From positions 1 through 9,538 of the forward strand of contig QNDZ01000054.1 in assembly GCA_003646055.1 (NCBI GenBank): a DNA stretch of 9,538 nucleotides. The letters run 5' to 3'. A program made the position numbers and the translations under genes. Origin of the DNA: a bacterium (GTDB taxonomy: Bacteria > Hydrothermota > UBA3072 > B12-G15). The notes below the pieces were generated by a model that searched no databases, was not told the origin of the DNA, and worked only from the letters and a program-made list of their open reading frames with translations. Within the stretch, counting starts at the first letter, position 1; each line of letters starts with the position of its first letter. Below, in pieces: positions 1 through 6,056 of this stretch.

Positions 1-1
1 G

Positions 2-229
2 ACTCCTACATTTGGTGCGGTTATTGGAACCAACAACCTTGAACTTGTGGATGGCTCAACATTCAGATGCCCCAATGAAGGATGGTACAGGATTGAGGGT
101 GTGAATATGGAGAATAACCCTGTTCATCCAGACATATACGTTGAAAATCCCCCTGAATACGACAACAGGTCTGATGACCCACAACTCTTGAAGGCCATTG
201 AGATACTCTTGAAGCAGATAGAAAAGTGA
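2..229 (+). CDS. C-terminal end of a tricorn/S41-type serine peptidase (partial)
   Basis: The reading frame is open from the left edge (first whole codon at base 2) to TGA at 227-229, giving the last 75 residues of a protein whose start lies outside the window. The visible tail has TFGAVIGT, then LVDGSTFRCPNEGWY, then MENNPVHPDIYVENPP and DDPQLLKAIEILLKQ. That order (TFG near the active-site serine region, a DG-x(n)-P-x-x-G stretch, E-N-x-x-V-x-PDI, DPQL helix) matches, from memory, the C-terminal catalytic domain of tricorn protease homologs and related S41 peptidases. The catalytic Ser and the PDZ and propeller parts would be upstream and cannot be checked. Its stop overlaps the GTG start of the barrel gene by four bases (GTGA), so the two are probably co-translated. 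A plain C-terminal processing peptidase is the main alternative. Confidence 0.75.
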   Translation, partial: TPTFGAVIGTNNLELVDGSTFRCPNEGWYRIEGVNMENNPVHPDIYVENPPEYDNRSDDPQLLKAIEILLKQIEK

Positions 230-1707
230 TTATTCTCATTTTCTCTTCCATCTATATTGTTTCACCTGACAGCATCAGTATGCCTGATGCAGACATCACA
301 GTTATATTTGAACCTCCCCTGCAAAAGGCTGAGGCCATGTTTGTACTGGATGGGAAACGGATACAGGGCGAACTGGAAGAAGATTATTTCTTTTATCAAC
401 CTGAAAGCCCTTTGAACCAGGGCAAACATACCCTGATTGTGATGACCCCATCAGATACAGTGGAGTTTGATTTTCTGGTGAAGGGAGAGATACAGATAAG
501 TGGAAAATCTGCATTAAACTACCTCAACATTGGTGCTGGTGGAGAATTCAACTCATCACCAGAGACCCTTGCCTTCACAACCTATCCAAGGGGAAGGTAC
601 ACCCTGATTTCTGGAGACATTGATATGGACATTGGTAAACTTCACATCACGGGAACATACCTTAAAGACCCGGAATATCCACTTGGATGGTATGGAATTC
701 TTGATGTTGATGCAGGACACATAAACATAAATGGGGGGAGTATTACACCTGTTTACAGTGAAATCACCATGTATTCTCCCTATGGGGCAGGTGTTGAGTT
801 TACTGGAAAATACAGGAAGTCTGCATTAAATGTGGTCTATATGAAATCCAGTGCCTATGATACATTCATAAGTGAATTCCAGAGGAAATTCCTCTGCCTG
901 AGGGCAAACATTGAGTCAACATTTGTTTTCACCATGCTCAAAGGGGAGGATGATACAGCCAGTTTTACAGGTTTTCCCATTGAACTACCTATGTGTGGTA
1001 TCATCTATGCAGGAAGGTTGAACCTGCACTATGGAGATTTTACCCTTTATGGTGAACTTGCCCATTCAAAGGGTGTTTTCAACATGTATATTCCTCTCAG
1101 TGTAACTGGAAAGGCAATGGAGACGGGAATAAAATGGCATGACTTCTCGCTATATTACAGAAGGATTGATTCACTATACCTTCCACTGGGGAATCCTTAC
1201 ATTGACAGGGACAGGAGAATTGTTCTTGAGGGAACTGGCAAGAAAGGAGTTTTCTCTTTTCAGACAACCAGTTATGCAATTCTCAACCTTCCCTATCGGA
1301 TAGAGGGGTATAACCTGTCCCTTTACTCAATAATAGGTATAAAGCAGGGAATTAATCTGGGTCTCCAGGCAGGTAATGATGAAGGGTATTACACCCTGAC
1401 TGGCAACCTGGGTGGGTTCATTTACAGAACAAGGTTCTCATTATCAGGTATAATCAATCTGAGTTATACAGAGGGTTATGGGAACAGTGGTTCATTCACA
1501 GGAAATTTTTATCTGAATATTCTTCCCCTATTATTAAACACTTCTCTAATATACACCTGGGGAACACAAAAGGAAATTTCTGTGTCTATTGCCCCTGAAC
1601 TTCATATTGGACAATTTCGGTTTTCGTTTGAATACAGAACCATATTTGCCAGTGACTACACAGAAACCTCATTAAAAACCCTCCTAAACTTCCAGCCCGG
1701 ACCTTGA
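226..1707 (+). CDS. Outer-membrane beta-barrel protein with N-terminal Ig-like domain
   Basis: 493 codons. GTG at 226 is the only usable start: upstream in frame there is no start codon before a TGA at 199-201. The first ten or so residues (IILIFSSIY after the start) are hydrophobic with no Lys or Arg, an unusually short export signal. Residues about 9-90 look like one beta-sandwich domain (IYIVSPD, then VLDGK, then QGKHTLIV). From about 91 to 489 the chain alternates polar and hydrophobic residues, rich in Tyr, Phe, Gly and Thr, with short turns, as in outer-membrane barrels. The last barrel strand ends LKTLLNF, with hydrophobic residues at -3 and -7 and Phe last, the usual barrel assembly signature. 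It is followed by four extra residues (QPGP) encoded by the left repeat of the neighbouring transposase module. No specific family was recognised; the substrate is unknown. Confidence 0.75.
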   Translation: MIILIFSSIYIVSPDSISMPDADITVIFEPPLQKAEAMFVLDGKRIQGELEEDYFFYQPESPLNQGKHTLIVMTPSDTVEFDFLVKGEIQISGKSALNYLNIGAGGEFNSSPETLAFTTYPRGRYTLISGDIDMDIGKLHITGTYLKDPEYPLGWYGILDVDAGHININGGSITPVYSEITMYSPYGAGVEFTGKYRKSALNVVYMKSSAYDTFISEFQRKFLCLRANIESTFVFTMLKGEDDTASFTGFPIELPMCGIIYAGRLNLHYGDFTLYGELAHSKGVFNMYIPLSVTGKAMETGIKWHDFSLYYRRIDSLYLPLGNPYIDRDRRIVLEGTGKKGVFSFQTTSYAILNLPYRIEGYNLSLYSIIGIKQGINLGLQAGNDEGYYTLTGNLGGFIYRTRFSLSGIINLSYTEGYGNSGSFTGNFYLNILPLLLNTSLIYTWGTQKEISVSIAPELHIGQFRFSFEYRTIFASDYTETSLKTLLNFQPGP

Positions 1708-1719
1708 CATTATGACATT
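1692..1719 (-). repeat. REP-like repeat, copy 1 (left end)
   Basis: 28-bp copy in inverted orientation to copies 2 and 3. It is built from a GC-rich part (CCAGCCCGGACC) followed by a direct repeat TGACAT-TA-TGACAT. It carries TGA (1705-1707) ending the barrel gene on the plus strand and TAA (1712-1710 on the minus strand) ending the transposase gene. No stable hairpin is seen within one copy, unlike classical REP sequences. Confidence 0.85.
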
Positions 1720-2606
1720 TTTTTCTTTTTCGCCCTTCTGTACATCTGACCAAGTGAAGAATACTTCATCCCTTTAAAGGGCTCAATCTTAATAATTTGC
1801 TTGAAAGTTAAACCTGATTCCTCCCTCAATCCAATCAATAATTCATCCCTCAAACGCTTTCCACCCCTGGTAGATGTATCTATCTCTCCAATCTTAATCC
1901 CATGTGTTTCTTCAAAATCCTTTATTAATCTTTCAGGAGGTACAAACCCATCCTCCTCTTTCCTCATTCTGTAACTCCTACCCTTCTTCTTCCTTCTATC
2001 AAACAAAGCCACAGATTGAGCAATAAATTCCTGAGAGCCAAGGAAGGTTCCCATACGTGTTTCTTTCAAAGGTAATCCTTTTAGTGCCCACTGCTTTAAA
2101 AATGCATCAAAACTCTCCTTGTCCTCAAATAATTCTTCAACTTCTTCCTGTGCATTGATATAACCTGAAACATCGTCATAATACTCTCTTATGCTTGACC
2201 ACAGATATTTATAAACATCTTTAACCTTCCCTGCCCTTAATGGATTTAAAAGGATATACGCTGTGACCATCTTTAAATACAGTCCCTTTTCAACAAGTAT
2301 GGATTTATATCTATTCTGGAAAACATATCCTTTGCCACCGAACCTTTTCCTGTAATAAATTGCATAATTCCCATTTATCGCTCTCATCAGTGAAGAAAGG
2401 TTACCAGTACAGTCCTTTATTAACAGATGATAATGATTGTCCATTACACAATAACAGAGGAGTTTGGCCTTCTTTAATCTTATCTTCTCTACAACAGTAT
2501 CAAGAAAATACTGCTTGGCATTATTGTCAGCAAATATATCAATCCCCAGAACACCCCTGTTCATTACATGGTGATATGCACCTGGATAGGTAATCTTTGC
2601 CTTCAT
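1710..2606 (-). CDS. REP-associated tyrosine transposase (RAYT, Y1/HUH type)
   Basis: A 298-residue single-strand-DNA transposase from the ATG at 2606; the frame also extends upstream to ATG 2657 (315 residues). The start at 2606 is preferred because MKAKITYPGAYHHVMNRG matches the usual family N terminus, whereas the added 17 residues are largely encoded by a repeat copy. The HUH motif is H58-Y59-H60 in DNHYHLLI. FQNRYKS is at 97-103, and the presumed nucleophile Tyr117 lies in AYILLNPLRAG, followed by YLWSSIREYY. Residues about 220-298 form the C-terminal helical, probably DNA-binding domain usual in RAYTs, ending in a basic RRAKKKK tail. All catalytic motifs are intact and there is no frameshift, so it may be active. 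Known RAYTs act on REP repeats; by inference the flanking repeats are its substrates. No good Shine-Dalgarno precedes 2606. Confidence 0.88.
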   Translation of the reverse strand: MKAKITYPGAYHHVMNRGVLGIDIFADNNAKQYFLDTVVEKIRLKKAKLLCYCVMDNHYHLLIKDCTGNLSSLMRAINGNYAIYYRKRFGGKGYVFQNRYKSILVEKGLYLKMVTAYILLNPLRAGKVKDVYKYLWSSIREYYDDVSGYINAQEEVEELFEDKESFDAFLKQWALKGLPLKETRMGTFLGSQEFIAQSVALFDRRKKKGRSYRMRKEEDGFVPPERLIKDFEETHGIKIGEIDTSTRGGKRLRDELLIGLREESGLTFKQIIKIEPFKGMKYSSLGQMYRRAKKKKMS

Positions 2607-2612
2607 TAACGC

Positions 2613-2641
2613 AGCATAAAGGAAAAATGTCATATTGTCAA
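2613..2641 (-). promoter_or_regulatory. Possible promoter for the transposase inside repeat copy 2
   Basis: On the minus strand TTGACA (2641-2636), part of the repeat, is followed after 17 bases by TATGCT (2618-2613), a partial match to TATAAT. The -10 box lies six bases before the ATG at 2606, which would give a leaderless mRNA and would fit the missing ribosome binding site. Only the -35 match is strong, so this is tentative. Confidence 0.25.
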
Positions 2642-2651
2642 GGTCCGGGCT
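2626..2651 (+). repeat. REP-like repeat, copy 2 (internal)
   Basis: 26 bp, identical to 2824-2849 except T instead of A at 2635, and in the same orientation as copy 3. With the adjacent A-run it matches the inverted copy 1 over about 29 bp with the same single mismatch. It lies immediately upstream of the transposase start at 2606 and encodes SPDLDNMT if translation begins at the alternative ATG 2657. Confidence 0.85.
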
Positions 2652-2823
2652 AAACATTTTTATGCTTTTCCCTTAGAAATCAATATAATAACGAGGGTTT
2701 AAATTTTTTATATGGATTATAAAAATGTGCAAACTGAAAATTTTTGGAGAAAGTTCCGGGTTGTAATATACTGATTATAAAGGTGGTAAAATTGCTGACT
2801 CTGGGACAAAAGGGGTGAAATAG
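2652..2823. other. AT-rich non-coding stretch between repeat copies 2 and 3
   Basis: About 170 bp without a plausible gene on either strand. It contains TATAAT-like strings (for example TATAAT at 2684-2689 and TATAAA at 2776-2781), but none has a good -35 box at the right distance. A partial likeness to the repeat core occurs near 2753-2763 (GTTCCGGGTTG against GGTCCGGGCTG, 9 of 11). The promoter of the downstream operon may lie here or between 2852 and 2900; it could not be placed. Confidence 0.4.
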
Positions 2824-2851
2824 AATGTCATAATGTCAAGGTCCGGGCTGG
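2824..2851 (+). repeat. REP-like repeat, copy 3 (right end)
   Basis: 28 bp, the exact reverse complement of 1692-1719. Identity stops sharply on both sides (2823 and 2852 do not pair with copy 1). It lies 60 bp before the start of the FecR-domain gene, so it is in the leader of the downstream operon. Confidence 0.88.
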
Positions 2852-2900
2852 GGGTTCGGAAGGGAACTTTTGGGAGGTGAGTGTATCTAATAAGAAAAAC

Positions 2901-2906
2901 AGGAGG
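2901..2906 (+). promoter_or_regulatory. Ribosome binding site that fixes the FecR-domain gene start
   Basis: AGGAGG followed by TGATT and then ATG at 2912, a perfect match to the 16S anti-Shine-Dalgarno with five-base spacing. It rules out the upstream in-frame GTG at 2906, which overlaps it. An in-frame TAA at 2891 excludes anything further upstream. Confidence 0.85.
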
Positions 2907-2911
2907 TGATT

Positions 2912-3991
2912 ATGGTACTTTTGATAATAGGAGCGGTAATGACACTATACATGGGAGATGTAAAGGTCAGAAGAGCCGGAGAGATTCTTGACCCTGTGCT
3001 GAATATGGAACTCTCTGAAGGTGATACAGTAATTACAGGTTCAGGAGCAAAGGCAGAGATTATGGAGAAGGACTCAAGTGTTATTGTTCTGAATGAAAAC
3101 ACCACATTCACAATCGTTGAAGAAAAGACCCAGAGGCGCTTCTTCCTCTCATGGGGTAGTGTATGGGCAAAGGTTAAAAAACTCGCTGGATGGAACTTCC
3201 AGATTGAATCCCCTGTGACTGTCGCGGGTGTGAGGGGCACAGAATTCTTTGTGTGTTTCACAGATGACAGTTCACAGGTTGGTGTTGTTGAAGGAAAGGT
3301 TGATGTGCTTGATAAAAAAGAAGGCAGACACTATCTCCTTGATAAGATGAAGCAGTATAAGCGGGTGAGAAAAAAGGTTCTTATCAGAAGGTTGAAAAGG
3401 ATAAACAGATGGGCTGAATGGAAGAAGAAAGACCTTGACCATGTTATAAAACTTGCAGAAAGAGGAAATCTTCAGGCAACCATTATTGCAGAGGCCCTAT
3501 CAAAGAGGATAAATTCTCCAGATGCACTCCAGAGGATTAAAGCCCTCAGGACAGAACAGAACAGAGGAACAGAAGGTAAACTGATGAGGATTGTTTTCAG
3601 GATAAGGGCGCTTGAGGCGGATGTATCATTAATGGAGAGAAAGGTCAGGAGAATCGGGAGTGGTATAGGAAGATTGAAAAATCTCATTAGTTCTGGCAAA
3701 TTCAAACTTGCAAGGACGGTCGCCTCAGAACTGGAAAGCAGAGTAAGTGCCAGTTTTCCCGAAACCTTTGAACTTGAGGCAAGGGCAAAGAGAATTTCAC
3801 AGGATCTTCGCCTCCTTCTCAAGGAGTTGAAAAATATTGATAACCCGAAAGTAAAGACAAGGGTTAAGAAGGAGATAATGAAGAACTTAAAAAGGGTGTC
3901 TGTTGCACGCACCAGGGTAAGGTCGCAAAGAACAAGGCTTGAAAGGTACAGGACCCTTTTAAACAAACTCAAAAAGGGAATTAAACCCTAA
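2912..3991 (+). CDS. FecR-domain envelope protein with long basic helical tail
   Basis: 359 residues from ATG 2912. Residues about 8-140 form a FecR domain: AVMTLYMGDVKVRRAG, then LSEGDTVITGSGAKAEI, SSVIVLNENTTFTI, and the family hallmark SPVTVAGVRGTEFFV at 100-114 followed by GVVEGKVDVL. FecR domains are periplasmic sensor or regulatory modules, but this protein has no anti-sigma N terminus and no separate transmembrane helix. The export signal would be only MVLLIIG or slightly more. Residues about 145-359 are predicted helical and very rich in Lys and Arg, with heptad-like Leu/Ile spacing (probable coiled coil), and are not part of the known FecR domain. It is the first gene of a five-gene operon that also holds an ECF sigma factor and its anti-sigma factor. 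The role is inferred as envelope sensing or scaffolding; a cytoplasmic location cannot be excluded. Confidence 0.8.
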   Translation: MVLLIIGAVMTLYMGDVKVRRAGEILDPVLNMELSEGDTVITGSGAKAEIMEKDSSVIVLNENTTFTIVEEKTQRRFFLSWGSVWAKVKKLAGWNFQIESPVTVAGVRGTEFFVCFTDDSSQVGVVEGKVDVLDKKEGRHYLLDKMKQYKRVRKKVLIRRLKRINRWAEWKKKDLDHVIKLAERGNLQATIIAEALSKRINSPDALQRIKALRTEQNRGTEGKLMRIVFRIRALEADVSLMERKVRRIGSGIGRLKNLISSGKFKLARTVASELESRVSASFPETFELEARAKRISQDLRLLLKELKNIDNPKVKTRVKKEIMKNLKRVSVARTRVRSQRTRLERYRTLLNKLKKGIKP

Positions 3992-4004
3992 AAGGAGGTG
4001 CTTT

Positions 4005-4853
4005 ATGAAGAAGTTTTTCATCATCATCGGCCTTGTTGGTATCCTTTTTGTTGGATGCTCACAGGAGACTGACGAGACAGCCATCGAGACCCTGATAACC
4101 GATGTGTACTCTGACCTGTTCTCAATTGAAGATGACTATCAGAAACCCGAAGGTGACAGCGTTACCTCCTCCCAGAAGAAGGATTACGCCTTTGTGTTCT
4201 GGTGGAGAGAACTCCAGGATGTCTCAAGGAACATAAACATAAGCATTGAGGGAGATAGTGCCTTTGTGACCATAAACAAAGAACTGTCGGGTATCATGCA
4301 CAGGTATCCAACCGATACATGGCCTCCAGAGGATTCTATACTGATTGATATTCCCAAGGATTTTCAGGATAACGCCTTGAGATATGTTGTGCTCAAGAGG
4401 GATGGAAATCCCAGAATCCACAGAGGATGGAGGATTGTTGCTGTTTCTGGAGCAAAGATTCTTTCACCCACAAGGCCATTCCAGATTGACTCCGTGAAGA
4501 TTGTTTCCGCAGACTCATCCTTAATCTACACGGTAAAAGACCCCCTTGAACTGGTGAACATTGACAGTATAATGAAGATAGAAAGACTTGGAGAGGCAAC
4601 AATATCCGTCTATACCTCACCCGACAGTGTTGAGGTATGCGTTTTTGTTCATACAAGGGGATACATGAGGGTTCACAGATACAGAATTATGGAAAAGGCT
4701 CCTGGTGTGTACTGTGGGAGATGGCTTGCATCACCCATGGAGGGAAGGAGGAGACTTGGAATTGATGTGCTCACCTATGAGACAATATTCAACGATTCTA
4801 CTGGATATGAAGGAGAAGGATGGGTAATACTGTATGAATCAACAGGAGAATAG
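4005..4853 (+). CDS. Lipoprotein of unknown function
   Basis: 282 residues, preceded by AAGGAGGTG at 3992-4000 and 13 bp after the FecR-domain gene. The N terminus MKKFFIIIGLVGILFVGC is a standard type II signal: two Lys, a hydrophobic core and lipobox FVGC with Cys18 as the lipidated residue. The next residues, SQ, lack the Asp+2 inner-membrane retention signal of enterobacteria, so outer-membrane sorting is possible. Residues about 24-150 begin with an acidic helix, continue with WWRELQDVSRNINISIEGDSAFVTI and end in RGWRIVAVSGAKI. This resembles the helix-plus-sheet pattern of NTF2/SnoaL-like folds, though weakly. Residues about 155-282 are beta-rich and may form a second domain. No enzyme motif was recognised. 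It overlaps the sigma factor gene by 20 bp, so it is co-translated with the regulator. Confidence 0.8.
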   Translation: MKKFFIIIGLVGILFVGCSQETDETAIETLITDVYSDLFSIEDDYQKPEGDSVTSSQKKDYAFVFWWRELQDVSRNINISIEGDSAFVTINKELSGIMHRYPTDTWPPEDSILIDIPKDFQDNALRYVVLKRDGNPRIHRGWRIVAVSGAKILSPTRPFQIDSVKIVSADSSLIYTVKDPLELVNIDSIMKIERLGEATISVYTSPDSVEVCVFVHTRGYMRVHRYRIMEKAPGVYCGRWLASPMEGRRRLGIDVLTYETIFNDSTGYEGEGWVILYESTGE

Positions 4854-5349
4854 GAGGGGAGATGCCTCCCCTCCTCCCTTTGAGGAACTGGTAAAAATGT
4901 ATTCTGAAAGAATATTCAAACTGGTTTACAACAGAATAGGTGATTACCATGACACCATGGATGTGGTTCAGGAGATTTTTTACAGGGCATACAGAGGGTA
5001 TTCTTCTTTCAGAGGGGAGGCACACCCCTTTACATGGCTCTACAGGATTGCATTGAACACAACAAACAGGTATCTATCAAAACTTGGAAGAAGGAAAGAG
5101 GTTTCTCTTGACAGGGATTTTGTTCATATGGATGACCCCCAGGAAAAGATGGAACTGGATGAGGATAAAGTGAAATTAAGGAGGCTGCTTGCCAAATTGA
5201 ATGATGAACACAGGACAATTTTATTCTTAAGATACTACGAGGGGCTTGATTATAAAGAAATCGCAGATATACTTGATATTCCTATGGGAACTGTCAGGTC
5301 AAGGCTTTCAAGGGCAAGGGCTACCCTTGAAAAACTAATGGAGGATTAA
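4834..5349 (+). CDS. ECF-family RNA polymerase sigma factor
   Basis: 171 residues, the usual ECF length. Region 2 spans about 16-82: FEELVKMYSERIFKLVYNRI, then DVVQEIFYRAYRGYSSFRGE and FTWLYRIALNTTNRYL, which bind core RNA polymerase and the -10 element. Region 4 spans about 114-168: LRRLLAKLNDEHRTILFLRYYEGLDYKEIADILDIPMGTVRSRLSRAR, a helix-turn-helix for the -35 element. Region 3 is absent, as in all ECF factors. ATG 4834 is chosen because no other in-frame start precedes region 2; its Shine-Dalgarno (AGGAGAAGG from 4811) is too distant, so initiation probably depends on coupling to the lipoprotein gene it overlaps. A 10-bp hairpin covers codons 7-14. The next gene, one base downstream, is its probable anti-sigma factor. 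The target promoters are unknown. Confidence 0.93.
   Translation: MNQQENRRGDASPPPFEELVKMYSERIFKLVYNRIGDYHDTMDVVQEIFYRAYRGYSSFRGEAHPFTWLYRIALNTTNRYLSKLGRRKEVSLDRDFVHMDDPQEKMELDEDKVKLRRLLAKLNDEHRTILFLRYYEGLDYKEIADILDIPMGTVRSRLSRARATLEKLMED
4852..4875 (+). promoter_or_regulatory. GC-rich hairpin at the lipoprotein/sigma junction
   Basis: A perfect 10-bp stem (AGGAGGGGAG pairing with CTCCCCTCCT) closes a four-base loop, ATGC. It begins inside the lipoprotein TAG stop and lies within the sigma factor's first codons. There is no U-run after it, so a terminator is unlikely. The left arm is a Shine-Dalgarno-like sequence placed four bases before an out-of-frame ATG at 4862 that opens a 10-codon frame (MPPLLPLRNW). 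A translational control element is possible but inferred. Confidence 0.5.
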
Positions 5350-5350
5350 A

Positions 5351-6055
5351 ATGGAATGCAGGGAACTCACGGATGAAATACTTCAGGCATACATAGATGG
5401 AGAACTTGACGAAGCTACAATGAGGGAGGTGGAAGACCATCTGAACACCTGCCCATTATGCAGGGATAGATACAAAAAGAGCATGGAGATCACAGAGCAT
5501 CTGATGAAAAGCTTCCATGTTGAACCACCTGAAAACCTCTCAGATATTATATTAAACAATGTGAAAAGAAGGATTTATAAAAGAAGAACCACACTTGCCC
5601 TTGCTGCATCCATTGCATTTATCATTGGCCTGATGTTCTTTGCTCTTCCAAAAGGGGGAAGGGAAACTGCGCAACAGCAAAAACCCATACACAAAGAGAA
5701 GGTTGAAATTGTTCAGAAAGCCCGAACACCTGAAGAAGAGGTAATTCCTCAGAAGAACACCACCAATAAAAAAGAGCCTGTGCCCACTGAAAAAGGCGAT
5801 ACCTCAAATATATATCTTGTTTTTCCAGATGAAGGTGATGTGATTGAGGAAACAGGCGAGATTGTTTTTTACCTGAATCGTGACATTGAGAGGATCGTTT
5901 TCAATGTTGATGGGGTTGAGTACGTCCATAATGGTGGAAAGGCAGGTGACATTATTACAATTCCATTCGCACCTGAAGAGGCTGGCCCACACAATCTAAA
6001 AATTGTAAAACCTATTGAAACAGCAGTGGTGTTCTACTCACTGGGAGAGGTGTGA
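5351..6055 (+). CDS. Transmembrane zinc-finger anti-sigma factor
   Basis: 234 residues. The start ATG is one base after the sigma gene's TAA and six bases after GGAGG at 5340-5344. Residues 1-42 carry a ZAS domain with Cys3 and the zinc motif H30-x3-C34-x2-C37, which in known ZAS proteins binds the ECF factor in the cytoplasm. A basic stretch KRRIYKRRT precedes one transmembrane helix at about 80-99. A polar Lys/Glu/Pro/Thr-rich linker (100-152) leads to a periplasmic beta-rich domain at 154-234 (IYLVFPD, FNVDGVEY, GPHNLKIV). This last domain aligns by eye with the N-terminal domain of the barrel protein at 226-1707. It holds the adjacent sigma factor inactive by inference from gene order and family. 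The release signal is probably sensed by the periplasmic part, perhaps with the FecR-domain protein or lipoprotein. Confidence 0.9.
   Translation: MECRELTDEILQAYIDGELDEATMREVEDHLNTCPLCRDRYKKSMEITEHLMKSFHVEPPENLSDIILNNVKRRIYKRRTTLALAASIAFIIGLMFFALPKGGRETAQQQKPIHKEKVEIVQKARTPEEEVIPQKNTTNKKEPVPTEKGDTSNIYLVFPDEGDVIEETGEIVFYLNRDIERIVFNVDGVEYVHNGGKAGDIITIPFAPEEAGPHNLKIVKPIETAVVFYSLGEV
6043..6050 (+). promoter_or_regulatory. Ribosome binding site fixing the Ig-repeat gene start
   Basis: GGGAGAGG six bases before ATG 6057, lying in the last codons of the anti-sigma gene. It supports 6057 over an in-frame TTG at 6015, which would add a charged, non-signal-like N terminus. Confidence 0.65.
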
Positions 6056-6056
6056 G

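Larger units (their letters stand above)
1692..2851. mobile_element. RAYT transposase module bounded by a perfect 28-bp inverted repeat
   Basis: The sequence at 1692-1719 is the exact reverse complement of 2824-2851. Between them lie a minus-strand REP-associated tyrosine transposase gene, a third copy of the repeat at 2626-2651, and about 170 bp of AT-rich DNA. The left repeat overlaps the end of the barrel gene, as expected if the module landed at that gene's 3' end. Y1 transposase elements such as IS200/IS605 normally lack terminal inverted repeats and use subterminal hairpins. This is therefore either a RAYT with its dispersed REP-like repeats or an element of unusual design. No target-site duplication could be recognised. 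Whether 1692-2851 or the shorter 1694-2651 is the mobile unit is not settled by the sequence. Confidence 0.6.

Noticed and set aside
1704..1727. Promoter on the plus strand from TTGACA in repeat copy 1
   Set aside because: No -10-like sequence at 16-18 bases; the DNA there is a pyrimidine run.
1692..2851. CRISPR-like repeat cluster
   Set aside because: Only three copies, one inverted, with spacings of about 900 and 170 bp and a gene between them; a RAYT with its repeats explains them.
2906..2911. GTG start for the FecR-domain gene
   Set aside because: It overlaps the Shine-Dalgarno; ATG 2912 has ideal spacing.
2887..3261. 124-codon minus-strand open frame at the start of the FecR-domain gene
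   Set aside because: Antisense shadow of the conserved FecR domain; no ribosome site or homology seen.
3472..3972. 166-codon minus-strand open frame opposite the FecR-protein tail
   Set aside because: Its Leu/Phe/Ser-rich sequence is the antisense of Lys/Arg/Leu-rich coding DNA; the plus-strand gene has a ribosome site and a clear domain.
4852..4879. Transcription terminator after the lipoprotein gene
   Set aside because: The hairpin is strong but no U-run follows, and it lies inside the sigma factor coding region.
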